Part shown: one piece after another, positions 53,616 to 62,544 of the stretch
How positions within the stretch are numbered: the first letter of the stretch is position 1
How the letters are laid out: every line of letters begins with the position of its first letter
From: an uncultured Clostridia bacterium
GTDB lineage: Bacteria > Bacillota > Clostridia > UMGS1810
Direction: 5' to 3'
DNA length: 64,000 nucleotides
Assembly (NCBI GenBank): GCA_934481345.1
Contig: CAKSPF010000010.1
Coordinates: forward strand, 1 to 64,000
Made by a program: the position numbers and the translations under genes
The notes under the pieces: model-generated
The model's database searches: none
Told to the model about the DNA's origin: nothing
The model's input: only the letters and a program-made list of their open reading frames with translations

Positions 53616-54161
53616 ATGATTTACGGATATGCAAGGGTATCTACGGCAGACCAAAATCTTGACCGGCAAACAGATGCTCTTAAAAATTACAAGGTAGATA
53701 AAATCTTCTGCGAAAAGATTTCAGGCACAAAGAAAAACAGACCTGAACTTGATAAACTTCTTTTAGAAATCAGTTCAGGAGATACAATAGTAATTGAATC
53801 ACTTTCACGATTAGGAAGGTCTGTAAAGAATCTCGCCGAGCTAATGGAATTTTTTAATGAGAATAACGTAAGGCTTGTTTCATTAAAGGAAACCATAGAC
53901 ACAACATCATCTACAGGCAGATTGTTATTCACCATAATTTCAAGTTTATCTCAGTTCGAGCGTGATGTATTGGCTGAAAGAACATCTGAGGGGTTGAAAG
54001 CTGCCAGAGCCAGAGGACGATTTGGCGGCAGACCAAAAACTGAAAATGAGAAATTAAACAAGGCCATTGCTCTGTATAAAACAAAGGCATACACTATAAC
54101 AGAAATTACAGAGCTTACCGGAGTTTCAAAGTCAACCCTCTATCGTTCCGTAAAGGGTTGA
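53616..54161 (+). CDS. Serine recombinase (Tn3-type resolvase family)
   Basis: 181 residues, full length for the family. MIYGYARVSTADQNLDRQ has the nucleophile serine near position 9. FCEKISGTKKNRPELDKLL, SLSRLGRSVKNL, SSLSQFERDVLAERTSEGL and a C-terminal helix-turn-helix (ITEITELTGVSKSTLYRSV) follow. ATG behind GAAAGGAG. It could resolve multimers or act as a DNA invertase for the element that also carries the D5-type replication gene. Confidence 0.94.
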   Translation: MIYGYARVSTADQNLDRQTDALKNYKVDKIFCEKISGTKKNRPELDKLLLEISSGDTIVIESLSRLGRSVKNLAELMEFFNENNVRLVSLKETIDTTSSTGRLLFTIISSLSQFERDVLAERTSEGLKAARARGRFGGRPKTENEKLNKAIALYKTKAYTITEITELTGVSKSTLYRSVKG

Positions 54162-54178
54162 GTATCGGAACTTTGTTT

Positions 54179-54236
54179 TTGAAACGGGTATCGGGACAAG
54201 TAAGTTTCCCAAAACCCGTTTTCAATATCTTTTTTG
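54179..54236 (+). terminator. Terminator-like hairpin after the resolvase
   Basis: TTGAAACGGGT pairs with ACCCGTTTTCAA (one bulge) around a loop of about 24 nt, followed by a T-run. Confidence 0.55.
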
Positions 54237-54285
54237 GGAAAATATCATAGAGTTTCAAAAACCATCGTTTTCGGCACTATGCTAA

Positions 54286-54314
54286 TTGAATTTATACTGA
54301 AATTGTGATATGAT
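54286..54314 (+). promoter_or_regulatory. Promoter for the 443-residue unknown gene
   Basis: TTGAAT (54286-54291), 17-bp spacer ending TGA, TATGAT (54309-54314), 32 bp before the start. Confidence 0.7.
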
Positions 54315-54346
54315 TTTAAACAGCACAACAGAAAGTTGGTGAAACT

Positions 54347-55678
54347 GTGAGCGAAAAATATCAGTATGTGAAAAATATCTTTTCAGAGGTCTTAGATAAA
54401 AAGCCTTTACCTGATAATATAAAGATAAATAAGTTTTATACTGTCAATGACTATATCAGAGCGGTCTATGAATATATACATAAAGAGCATTATGGTGAAT
54501 TGATACGGGATGCCATCAGCTTTTTAGGAATAAGTCATACTGAACTGGATAGATTGTTAATCGAAATTATATGTTCCAACCTGTATTGTGACATATCACT
54601 CATATCACAGATTATAGATTCTAAAGGAAAGCGACACGAACATTTTTTAAGTGAGTTAGGTGTTTTTGGTTCTGAGAACAAAAAAACAATCGAAAAGTTT
54701 AGAAAAAGACTGAGCCATGACCGCTTGACTGAAAGAAAGCGTAAGATTGCTTTACCCAACCAAGATAACTATGATTATTACATAACAACTCTTGCAGGGG
54801 TTTTCAGAGAAACCCTGTTTGTCAAAAGAAAAGATATTTTTGACATATCAGAAGTATTTGTTGATATTTTTAAGGCATTGTTTTATGATACGGATGAACA
54901 GGTAAAAGACAATAGACGAACAACGAATATTGAACTTATAAAATCCTATTGTCTATGGAAATTTACTACGGATACACTTATACAAGTATCTAACATATAT
55001 CAAGAAATTATGACAGGAACAAGCAACTACAAATACGCTGAATTAAACCTTATTGAAAAGCTATTTGGCCTAATAACTTTGAGTAGTATTGTTAAACAGG
55101 GTTTCACTAAAGCAGAGATTCGTCTAGTTGCAGATGGATTGTCAAAACTGCACTCATTAGGATATTGTAATATGACCGAGCTTATAGTCGGTAAGGCGAG
55201 GAAAAACAATATTGGAGCATTCAGGAATTTTATTGAGGAATACATTTATCCGTTCTGTTCTGAATGTATAACAACCATCCTTGGTGAATTGATAACATAT
55301 ATTGGCAGGCTCGAAACTGAAAAACGCAGTGAGTATGTTGATAAATTTCTTAAAGTTTGCCAAAATCATATAGCATATAAAGTTTCAGATATAAGGATTA
55401 GGAATATGGTTGCAACCGAATCCGATTTGATGCTGGAACTATTTAAGGTACTACACCATTTACCAAAACAAGATGATAAAGACGCTATCAGAGAATACAT
55501 TACAAGCTCACATATGGACTATAGTGATGAACGAGTTATAACAGACGAGAACGGTAAATTAACCTTGATTGCAGATGTGCCATATAAAGATTTATCATAT
55601 CTGAGAGAAAGTATGAATACTGTTTTTTACGATGACATATCTGAGGATGAAATAAGAAAATATTTTCGTGGTGAATAA
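54347..55678 (+). CDS. Large helical protein of unknown function on the mobile element
   Basis: 443 residues from a GTG at 54347. It is almost wholly helical by eye and charged, without a signal peptide, membrane segment or nucleotide-binding loop. Middle segments (AELNLIEKLFGLITLSSIVK, GFTKAEIRLVADGLSKLHSL) resemble helical repeats. The C-terminus is acidic (YDDISEDEIRKYF). It has its own promoter and terminator and lies between the small resolvase and the replication gene. I do not recognise a family; a regulator or element-specific function is possible. Confidence 0.75.
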   Translation: MSEKYQYVKNIFSEVLDKKPLPDNIKINKFYTVNDYIRAVYEYIHKEHYGELIRDAISFLGISHTELDRLLIEIICSNLYCDISLISQIIDSKGKRHEHFLSELGVFGSENKKTIEKFRKRLSHDRLTERKRKIALPNQDNYDYYITTLAGVFRETLFVKRKDIFDISEVFVDIFKALFYDTDEQVKDNRRTTNIELIKSYCLWKFTTDTLIQVSNIYQEIMTGTSNYKYAELNLIEKLFGLITLSSIVKQGFTKAEIRLVADGLSKLHSLGYCNMTELIVGKARKNNIGAFRNFIEEYIYPFCSECITTILGELITYIGRLETEKRSEYVDKFLKVCQNHIAYKVSDIRIRNMVATESDLMLELFKVLHHLPKQDDKDAIREYITSSHMDYSDERVITDENGKLTLIADVPYKDLSYLRESMNTVFYDDISEDEIRKYFRGE

Positions 55679-55714
55679 ACTGCACCTTAAAAACATAAGA
55701 TACCTCAATTAGCT

Positions 55715-55746
55715 AAAAGCCGTACAATAGTACGGCTTTTTTATTT
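55715..55746 (+). terminator. Terminator after the 443-residue gene
   Basis: AAAAGCCGTAC and GTACGGCTTTT pair around AATA, and the T-run continues. Confidence 0.88.
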
Positions 55747-55863
55747 TACAATAAAAATAATTGGACACAGGATTTTGCGATGTGTGATTTTGTGTGTTGG
55801 AGCGTTGACGAAAAACTCTACTAAAATCTTTTTTATTATTATATTATTGGATGCAGAGGCAGT

Positions 55864-55915
55864 CGGTTAAACGCATAACCGCTAAATCACATCCCTTAGC
55901 GGTTAGCCTAAACCG
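55864..55915. repeat. Nested inverted repeats before the primase/helicase gene
   Basis: AACCGCTAA (55877-55885) pairs with TTAGCGGTT (55896-55904). Outside it, CGGTT (55864-55868) pairs with AACCG (55911-55915). Lying about 40 bp before a replication gene, it could be an origin element or an autoregulatory operator. Confidence 0.6.
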
Positions 55916-55951
55916 AATACCTCAAAAATTATTTTAATGGAGGTGTTCGAT

Positions 55952-57595
55952 ATGGACTTTGAAAATTCAATATCGAAAAATCTGACTATCACTGAAAACG
56001 AAACAATAGCTGTTCATAGGATTAAAAAATCTGATAATGGTATAGTTCGTATCAAGCAGAGTGAGTTTGCTAAAAAAATGGCAGAAGGACTTTATGATGA
56101 TAAATCAAATGAACTTTCTGTCATAAAGAAATCCGTGGATTTATATGATATACAAGATAAACCCAAGAAAAAGAAAGATAAGAAAGGCAAAAAGCATAAA
56201 AAAGCTAAAAAAGCTAAAAAGCTGAAAAAAGCTCAGAAAAGGAAAATAATTTCTTATTCTGAACAGCTTGATACAAGCAACCGCAAAGTAAATAACGGTA
56301 TGCTTCTATCAAAAATTTTAACAAATTACATTGATGTGAGAGTGGTTAAAAACTCCGTGTATCTGTATGATAACAAAACAGGAATGTTTGTTTTGTCAGA
56401 CAAACAGGAAGTTACAACAAAGATTAACTCTTGGCTCGACAAAGAGCGAGAGGATTCTTATAAGTTTACATCCAAAGATACAGATGAAGCTTATAAGTTT
56501 TTGATTACAAATGCCTCAATACAAAGAGAAACATTAGAATCAGCCTATAATAACCCTTATGTGTTGTGCAGGAATGGAGTTCTTGAACTGCCGGCTATGA
56601 AGCTGCTTCCGTTTTCTCCTGAGTTTGAGTTTACCTTCGGTGTAAAAGCGGCTTATGATGAAAGCAGCGAAGGTAAACACTTTAAAGCGTTCATAGATTT
56701 TGCTACTAATGGAGATGAGAACCTTAAATGTCTCATACAAGAGATTATGGGTTATGCATTATCTAATTACTGCAATAAGAGAACCGCTTTTGTTTTCAAA
56801 GGGGATACAGGAACAGGTAAATCTACTATTCTTGACGTGATTCGTGAAATTGCTGGTGAAGATTGTACTTGCGAGGTTCCGCTAAATCTTATGGAACAGG
56901 AGTATTATGCAGCCCAAGTTTTGTCATCAAAATTAAATATAGTTCCTGACCATAATAGCAAGGCTATAAAAGATGTTTCTAAATTTAAATCTTTTGTATC
57001 TGATGCGGACGCTGTTTCGGGGAGAAACCCTTGTGAAAAACCATTTTCCAAAAGATGCAGAACAAAAATGCTATTTGGGCAAAATGAGTTTTTTAAGTTT
57101 TCAAGTGTCGACAACAAGGATTTGGAAGCGTTCTTTGACAGAATACTTTATATTCCTTTTAATCGACAAATTGAAAATAGAATTGATTCTTTTTGGCAAG
57201 TGTTAGTTCCAGAATATGACTACATATTCACTTGGGCTATGAAAGGTTTAAGACGACTAATAAAACAAAATTTCAAATTTACAACGTGTGATGATTCAGA
57301 AAAATTAAAAATGGAAGCGGTTGCACAATGCAATCCCGAAGAGGCTTTTTTCGAGAATTGCTTGAAATTTGCAGAAGGAAGATATGATTCCTCTTCTGCG
57401 ATAACAAAAGCATTTAGATATTTTTGTAGTAAAAACAGGATTGAGGGTAATTTTAATATTACCAATTATCTTGAAAAGAAAAATATCCCTAAAATGCGTA
57501 AGCGTATCAATGAGAGTGGTTACATATCGAGTGAAGGAAACCCTATCTTTGTTTATGAAGGGTTAAGACTTCGAACTAAATACAGAGTGGGTTGA
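55952..57595 (+). CDS. D5-type primase/helicase (superfamily 3-like, phage/plasmid replication)
   Basis: 547 residues from the ATG at 55952, which has GGAGG eight bases before it. The N-terminal 100 residues end in a strongly basic stretch (about 70-98, almost only lysine with alanine). A DUF-like segment with VLCRNGVLELPAMKLLPFSP precedes the helicase, whose Walker A is FKGDTGTGKST (about 284-294). Later motifs are AFFDRILYIPF and WAMKGLRRLI, as in the P4/D5 family. The N-terminal primase active site is not obvious, so it may act as helicase only. It would start replication of the mobile element. Confidence 0.85.
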   Translation: MDFENSISKNLTITENETIAVHRIKKSDNGIVRIKQSEFAKKMAEGLYDDKSNELSVIKKSVDLYDIQDKPKKKKDKKGKKHKKAKKAKKLKKAQKRKIISYSEQLDTSNRKVNNGMLLSKILTNYIDVRVVKNSVYLYDNKTGMFVLSDKQEVTTKINSWLDKEREDSYKFTSKDTDEAYKFLITNASIQRETLESAYNNPYVLCRNGVLELPAMKLLPFSPEFEFTFGVKAAYDESSEGKHFKAFIDFATNGDENLKCLIQEIMGYALSNYCNKRTAFVFKGDTGTGKSTILDVIREIAGEDCTCEVPLNLMEQEYYAAQVLSSKLNIVPDHNSKAIKDVSKFKSFVSDADAVSGRNPCEKPFSKRCRTKMLFGQNEFFKFSSVDNKDLEAFFDRILYIPFNRQIENRIDSFWQVLVPEYDYIFTWAMKGLRRLIKQNFKFTTCDDSEKLKMEAVAQCNPEEAFFENCLKFAEGRYDSSSAITKAFRYFCSKNRIEGNFNITNYLEKKNIPKMRKRINESGYISSEGNPIFVYEGLRLRTKYRVG

Positions 57596-57644
57596 AGGGT
57601 AGCTGTTATCCGCTATCGCCATACTAAACAAGGAGAAATGCGAT

Positions 57645-58322
57645 ATGAATAAACAGCAGTTAATACTGCATAAGACAGAGAGCGGAAATTACCGCTCTGT
57701 CATTAAAACAAAGCACGGCAGACTTATTTACTTAGAAATGAGAGGGGGTAATAACAGCCTATCGGTTATAAATTGTTATTATCTTGACCGTATGAGATGC
57801 GGTGAGCATTATGCCTCTCCGCAGAAGTTTGTAACTAGAGATTTCTGTTATAACGAAATGCTTGATGTTATTGCTTCTGAACTTGACCGAAAGTATTTCG
57901 GTGTAGAGATTACCAGTAAATTTTCAGACTTGACTAAGGATGAATTTATCGTCTTACAGCTTAAAGCTATGCAGAGAAAATATAATTTTCTTATATTTGT
58001 TGGAGAGGGCGAGCTTATTGACAGCATTCCCGCAGTTATTAAAACTCGGTTCAAGAACCGAATACACAGAGGCATTTATTTAGAAATGCAATACAGAAAC
58101 GACAAGGGTGTTATAACCGATTGCCATTACTACGACAGGAAATACAAGGAACGGAGCAAGGTTGTTCCCGAAATGCTCTCGACCATATTTTTTGAGTATA
58201 ACAGACCGACCATACTTAATATAGTTAATAGTGAGTTGAATGCCGCATTTACACATTTTATATTTGTTACTGACGGCAGTATAGATATTGATAATGAAGT
58301 TGCTTTGTGCGGCAACATATAA
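57645..58322 (+). CDS. Two-repeat protein of unknown function
   Basis: 225 residues in two homologous halves: about 15-95 (VIKTKHGRLIYLEMRG, VINCYYLDRMR) and about 125-215 (VIKTRFKNRIHRGIYLEMQ, VITDCHYYDRKY). The second half is duplicated again immediately downstream. No signal peptide or catalytic motif. ATG behind AAGGAG. Genes of this sort on mobile elements are often uncharacterised accessory factors. Confidence 0.72.
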   Translation: MNKQQLILHKTESGNYRSVIKTKHGRLIYLEMRGGNNSLSVINCYYLDRMRCGEHYASPQKFVTRDFCYNEMLDVIASELDRKYFGVEITSKFSDLTKDEFIVLQLKAMQRKYNFLIFVGEGELIDSIPAVIKTRFKNRIHRGIYLEMQYRNDKGVITDCHYYDRKYKERSKVVPEMLSTIFFEYNRPTILNIVNSELNAAFTHFIFVTDGSIDIDNEVALCGNI

Positions 58323-58608
58323 GCGGAACTTAGTGTGTCCGTGTTAGAGATAGTTTATGACGCCGATGGCAGGGGCGTTATTACAGACTGCCATTATTAT
58401 GGTAAAAAATATAAGGTTAAGAAGCAAGTTGTGCCTGAAACGCTGTATACCGTAGTCTTGGAGTATAACAGACAGGCTATACTTAATATAGTTAATAAAG
58501 AGCTTAATGTCTCATTTACAGATGTTTTATTTGTTACTGACGGCAGTATTGATATTGAAAGGACGACCGCAATATGCGGCAACGTTTAGGCGGAACCCAG
58601 TGTGTCCG
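58076..58608 (+). repeat. Tandem duplication of about 267 bp
   Basis: Unit A (about 58076-58341) holds the second half of the two-repeat gene and its 3' flank; unit B (about 58342-58608) is a diverged copy. Both end in the shared string GCGGAAC-YY-AGTGTGTCCG (near 58323 and 58590), so the duplication included the non-coding flank. The protein copies are about 55% identical. Confidence 0.85.
58335..58589 (+). pseudogene. Third repeat copy, no translation start
   Basis: 84 codons: GVITDCHYYGKKYKVKKQVV and LEYNRQAILNIVNKELNVSF match the second half of the upstream protein. The nominal GTG lies inside the repeated flank and lacks a ribosome site. It is probably a by-product of the tandem duplication, unless translated by coupling. 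Confidence 0.7.
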
Positions 58609-58655
58609 CAGTAGTATGAATTATTAGTCAAAAACAGACAACGGGAGGACAGCAT

Positions 58656-58820
58656 ATGAAAGATATTGCAACCGTGGAAATGAATTATACCACAAAATAC
58701 AAGAATATCTCCAATAAAACGATAGATGTCAGGCACAGCGTGGTTTTAAGCGAAAAAAGCCACAGGGAAATTGAAGATGAAATTGTTGAGGAACTGTACA
58801 AAATATTTACTAAAAAGTAA
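58656..58820 (+). CDS. 54-residue hypothetical protein
   Basis: ATG at 58656 behind GGGAGGA. The sequence is acidic-basic mixed with a helical C-terminus (SHREIEDEIVEELYKIFTKK). It lies about 120 bp before the large serine recombinase and may act with it (for example as a directionality or accessory factor), but this is only contextual. Confidence 0.65.
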   Translation: MKDIATVEMNYTTKYKNISNKTIDVRHSVVLSEKSHREIEDEIVEELYKIFTKK

Positions 58821-58827
58821 GAACCCG

Positions 58828-58860
58828 ACCCGTCAGCGCAATCAGAGCTTGCGGACGGGT
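58828..58860. other. GC-rich hairpin before the large recombinase
   Basis: ACCCGTC and GACGGGT enclose a second stem (GCGCAA/TTGCG). No T-run follows, so a regulatory or recombination function is likelier than termination. Confidence 0.5.
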
Positions 58861-58942
58861 GCCCCGGAACCTCGTTTTGTTTACAATAAACCCACCGGCG
58901 GAGGGCGCATTTTCTCTCCGCTGTCGGAAAGGAGGAGTGTTA

Positions 58943-60469
58943 ATGGCTATCGCTGTATATTCAAGAAAATCCATTGAACGTGAGAACAGCATTTCCTGCG
59001 AAACGCAGATTGAGTATTGCAAGGCTATGATTAAACCCGACGAGAGGAGCGAAGAAATACTTACATTTACAGATAACGGCTTCTCAGGCGGAAACACCAA
59101 CCGTGACGGCTTTCAAAAAATGATTCGAAAAGTAGAGCAAGGTAAGATAACAAAGGTTCTCGTGTACCGACTTGACCGTATTTCAAGAAGCTTGACCGAC
59201 TTTGTAAGCATTCTCGCCACTTTTAAAAAATACGGCGTTGAGTTTGTTTCTACTCAGGAGGCTTTCGACACATCAAGTCCGTACGGTGAGCTTATAGTTA
59301 AAATTCTGGCTGTATTCGCAGAGTTTGAGCGTCAGTCAATAATTCAACGCATAACTCAGGCGTATGAGCACAGGAGCGAAATGGGTTTCTATATGGGCGG
59401 CAGAAAACCATACGGATTTGACCTTGAACCTACTGTAATAAACAACATCAAAACCAAAAGATTAAAGCCTGTTGAGATGGAAGCGGAACAGATTAAATAC
59501 ATATATGATACGTACTCTGTGGGGCAAGTAACCCTGGGCAGACTTTTAAAAAACCTCACCGAAAACGGCATAAAAACTCTTTCGGGAGGGGGCTGGACTA
59601 CCGCAAAGCTGTCGGCGATTATCAAAAACCCGATTTATGTAAAGGCGGACAGCAGGGTGTACGAATATTTCCAAAGGCACAATGCGCAGATTATCAGCCC
59701 GCCAAAAGCCTTCGACGGGGTACACGGAATACAAGTTTACGGGAAAACGAAGCACGACTCAAACAATTCCGACTGGTCGGATATCAAGGTTATCGTGATG
59801 ACGCACGAGGGGCTTGTGGACAGCGATGTGTGGCTTAAATGTCAGCAGAAGTTATCGGCAAACAGGCAGATACGCAATGCGGTGTCTAACAAAACTTCGT
59901 GGCTCGGCGGCAAAATAGTCTGCGGAATATGCGGCAGAACTATGACAACAATAAAAGGCAAGACCGGTAGCGGCGAAATTCGCAGATACTTTACCTGCAC
60001 AGGCAAAACACACTTTAAGGACTGCAAAGGCACCAAAACCACAATATATGCCGAGAGTCTTGAAGATATGGTTTATTCGGAGATAAGCAAGAAACTGCAA
60101 AGCCTGAAATGCGTAAAAAGCAGTGAAAAAAAGGCTTTCAGCCCGGAATTAAACGAACTTAAAAACAAATTAAAGTCAATAGAGCTTGCCGAGGAGCAGA
60201 TAGCTGACGCCGTGGTAAAACCGGGGGCAAACTTCGACTTGCTCGAAATTTTAAACAAGAGGGCAACAAAGCTCAGGTCGGATAAAACCGAACTGCTTGT
60301 TAAAATAGACGAGCTTGAAAATACAAAAATTAATGTAAAGCAGGTTGTTAATTTATCTGCAAAGTGGAAAAACGCTTCATTTGAGGAAAAACGCAGCGTT
60401 GCCGCAGTACTGATAAACCGCATTGTCATAGACGAGAGCGGAAATGAGGAGATTGTTTGGAATATATGA
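58943..60469 (+). CDS. Large serine recombinase (site-specific integrase)
   Basis: 508 residues from the ATG at 58943, behind GGAGGAG. The resolvase domain (about 1-150) has the nucleophile in VYSRKS, plus RLDRISRSL and AEFERQSIIQRI. The Recombinase domain (about 165-290) is followed by a zinc ribbon (CGICGRTMTT ... CTGKTHFKDC), a coiled coil (NELKNKLKSIELAEEQIADA) and a C-terminal tail. Such enzymes integrate phages, IMEs and transposons at short att sites. The partner att site could not be located in this window. Confidence 0.95.
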   Translation: MAIAVYSRKSIERENSISCETQIEYCKAMIKPDERSEEILTFTDNGFSGGNTNRDGFQKMIRKVEQGKITKVLVYRLDRISRSLTDFVSILATFKKYGVEFVSTQEAFDTSSPYGELIVKILAVFAEFERQSIIQRITQAYEHRSEMGFYMGGRKPYGFDLEPTVINNIKTKRLKPVEMEAEQIKYIYDTYSVGQVTLGRLLKNLTENGIKTLSGGGWTTAKLSAIIKNPIYVKADSRVYEYFQRHNAQIISPPKAFDGVHGIQVYGKTKHDSNNSDWSDIKVIVMTHEGLVDSDVWLKCQQKLSANRQIRNAVSNKTSWLGGKIVCGICGRTMTTIKGKTGSGEIRRYFTCTGKTHFKDCKGTKTTIYAESLEDMVYSEISKKLQSLKCVKSSEKKAFSPELNELKNKLKSIELAEEQIADAVVKPGANFDLLEILNKRATKLRSDKTELLVKIDELENTKINVKQVVNLSAKWKNASFEEKRSVAAVLINRIVIDESGNEEIVWNI

Positions 60470-60642
60470 AATTAAGTTAACTGTTGTGATACAATTGGTG
60501 GGTGACAAAAAATAAGAAAATGAGCTCCAAATATGATATAATGTTTTTCGACCAAACAAATCATTACTTCAAAACAAAGCGGGTGGTTTTTTGTTTCGCA
60601 CGCTTTGCGTCCTAAACTGTCTAAAGACTTTAATAAACTATA

Positions 60643-60672
60643 AATGCCTGCTTATACAGCAGGTATTTTTAT
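60643..60672 (+). terminator. Terminator-like hairpin after the integrase
   Basis: AATGCCTGCT pairs with AGCAGGTATT around TATAC and is followed by TTT. The gap before it (60470-60640) has no gene. Confidence 0.65.
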
Positions 60673-60699
60673 GTGAAATTTTTTGTACATAGGTTATGA

Positions 60700-60705
60700 T
60701 ATACT
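60700..60705 (+). promoter_or_regulatory. Extended -10 promoter for the WG-like gene
   Basis: TGA-TATACT with a TG extension, 23 bp before the start; the -35 box is poor. Confidence 0.5.
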
Positions 60706-60728
60706 GTCTGTATCGGGAGGATGATACA

Positions 60729-61553
60729 ATGTTAATAAAAAGCAAAATAATGTTTGCGGAAAAAGAAAATATTAAAATAGTCAAAAAAGCGGGAAAATAC
60801 TGCCTTTTATCAAATTCCGAAACCGTATTACCGGCGGATTATGACAACATTTTTGTTTATGGCAGATATTTATATGTATTGCATAAAGGCGGAAAAATCG
60901 GTGCAATTCAATTTAATGATACGGATTTTTCATATAAAGTCATTGCCGATACAAAATATGATACACTCGATTTTTATTGGCACGATTTGTTATTTTCAGA
61001 CGGCAATGAGTTTGTGTATTATTTCTGCGATGCAGACCGTTACGGATATGAAGGCACTCGTATATTATCAAATGTACGGATTGAAGAAAGTGCCCCGCTG
61101 ATTTATGCATCAGATAATGAAAACTATTATATTTTCACTCAAAACAGCGGTAAGATGCTGTGGAAAGAGAGAAAAATGCAGGACTTTATGGTTGACACTC
61201 CGTGTTACCGCTATCAGGGAAACATAAACGGCATGCCGATGTTCTATGATATAACCCACGGCGATTTTATAACCCCGGAGGATGACGGCTACAGGCGGCA
61301 TAAAAAATTCGGGTTTGAAAGCCCTGTAATCGTAAACGGAGAAAATGTGCTGAATATAATTGAAAGCAACGGTAAATTCGGTTTGCTTGATACCCATAAT
61401 TTTAATTGTGTTATTCCACGGTATGACAAAATCGAGTTCACACTGACTGTAAAATCGGAAAAGGACGGTGTAAGCTCCGTCAGAGAGTATAAATTGTTTT
61501 CTGCAGAGGAGGATTTGGATGAAAACCGCCAACAATATATTCCAAAAAATTAA
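60729..61553 (+). CDS. WG-repeat-like protein, element flank
   Basis: 274 residues from the ATG at 60729 behind GGGAGG. WG-like units occur at both ends (GKYCLLSNSETVLPADYDNI; NGKFGLLDTHNFNCVIPRYD). The middle has KIGAIQFND. No signal peptide, so cytoplasmic. It overlaps the next gene by 35 bases, so the two are coupled. Similar repeat content to the protein at 50654, but no close identity. Confidence 0.72.
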   Translation: MLIKSKIMFAEKENIKIVKKAGKYCLLSNSETVLPADYDNIFVYGRYLYVLHKGGKIGAIQFNDTDFSYKVIADTKYDTLDFYWHDLLFSDGNEFVYYFCDADRYGYEGTRILSNVRIEESAPLIYASDNENYYIFTQNSGKMLWKERKMQDFMVDTPCYRYQGNINGMPMFYDITHGDFITPEDDGYRRHKKFGFESPVIVNGENVLNIIESNGKFGLLDTHNFNCVIPRYDKIEFTLTVKSEKDGVSSVREYKLFSAEEDLDENRQQYIPKN

Positions 61554-62544
61554 ACTGGAAATCATAAACCTGTTTGAAAGTGATGAAATGAAAGATTGTA
61601 TAAAACGAGAATACGGGTTGCTTCATATTTTAACAAAAGCAGATATTATCAAAGGTTCAAAAATTGACATTCGGAAAAAGCTTGAACTGCTCAAAAAGCT
61701 ATATGAAAGTATTGACAAATCAAAAGATTGGGAAATTGACTGTCTGAAATCCGACATAAACGAATTTGAGCACGCAGTCGAGCAGTTTCATAGTATATTC
61801 GGCGATGTTTACATTGTAGGCGAATACGGATTTGATGATGACATCAGGGATGAAAAGCTTTACGGTTACCGGCCTTATACAAGCTTTCACAAGGCCTTGC
61901 GGTATATAAAAAACGAGTGGGAAGACTCTAAGGAATCATATAATGGCGGCTTGCAGCCGACATATTGGTATACTGTTGAGAAATATTCACCCGGCAATAA
62001 CGGTGATATGCATGAGCAAATCTGCTGGTACATTACGGCAGACGGCACAGTGACATCTTTTGACGGCGCAGGCAGACACATTGACATTAACATTCCTCAC
62101 CCATTCTCTGATGGCGATATTGTTATTATTGACTCAACTCCGAGTTATCCCGAAAGAATCGGACTTATCATCGAAACCGGTCCTGATTCTAACGATTGCT
62201 GCTTTCCTCAGGCACTGTTTTTGTCAAATGGCAAGAAATTCAACACAGGCGCTGTAAAACATGCAAGCGTATTCAGGGATTATTCTCATTATCCCCTCTT
62301 TTCGCCCATGTACCGCTTAAAAACATATACCGGCGAACTCTCCGAAGATATGCGGATTTTCACGAAAATTTCGGACGCGTTAAAAAACTGCGGAAATATC
62401 GGCACACTTCCCTCTCTCGGAAATATTCTCTGGAACAATATTCACAAAGCCGATAATACAGGTGAAGGTGTTTCCGAAAGTGAGCTTGACAATATTTTTG
62501 AAAGGAGTCTTAATAAATGGCATTCAAAGGAATATTCTGGATAA
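61519..62544 (+). CDS. Hypothetical protein, 341 residues
   Basis: The N-terminal 90 residues are helical (KIKLEIINLFESDEMKDCIK). The rest is beta-rich with aromatic residues (GLQPTYWYTVEKYSPGNNGD, ICWYITADGTVTSFDGAG), ending in EGVSESELDNIFERSLNKW. No recognised domain. It starts inside the WG-like gene and overlaps the next start by 28 bases, so this trio forms one tightly coupled unit; such compact trios are seen among toxin/immunity cassettes, which is only an analogy. Confidence 0.7.
   Translation: MKTANNIFQKIKLEIINLFESDEMKDCIKREYGLLHILTKADIIKGSKIDIRKKLELLKKLYESIDKSKDWEIDCLKSDINEFEHAVEQFHSIFGDVYIVGEYGFDDDIRDEKLYGYRPYTSFHKALRYIKNEWEDSKESYNGGLQPTYWYTVEKYSPGNNGDMHEQICWYITADGTVTSFDGAGRHIDINIPHPFSDGDIVIIDSTPSYPERIGLIIETGPDSNDCCFPQALFLSNGKKFNTGAVKHASVFRDYSHYPLFSPMYRLKTYTGELSEDMRIFTKISDALKNCGNIGTLPSLGNILWNNIHKADNTGEGVSESELDNIFERSLNKWHSKEYSG

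Noticed and set aside
53392..53619. 75-codon frame before the small resolvase
   Set aside because: It spans a perfect terminator and the inverted repeat and has no ribosome site; its peptide has no protein-like pattern.
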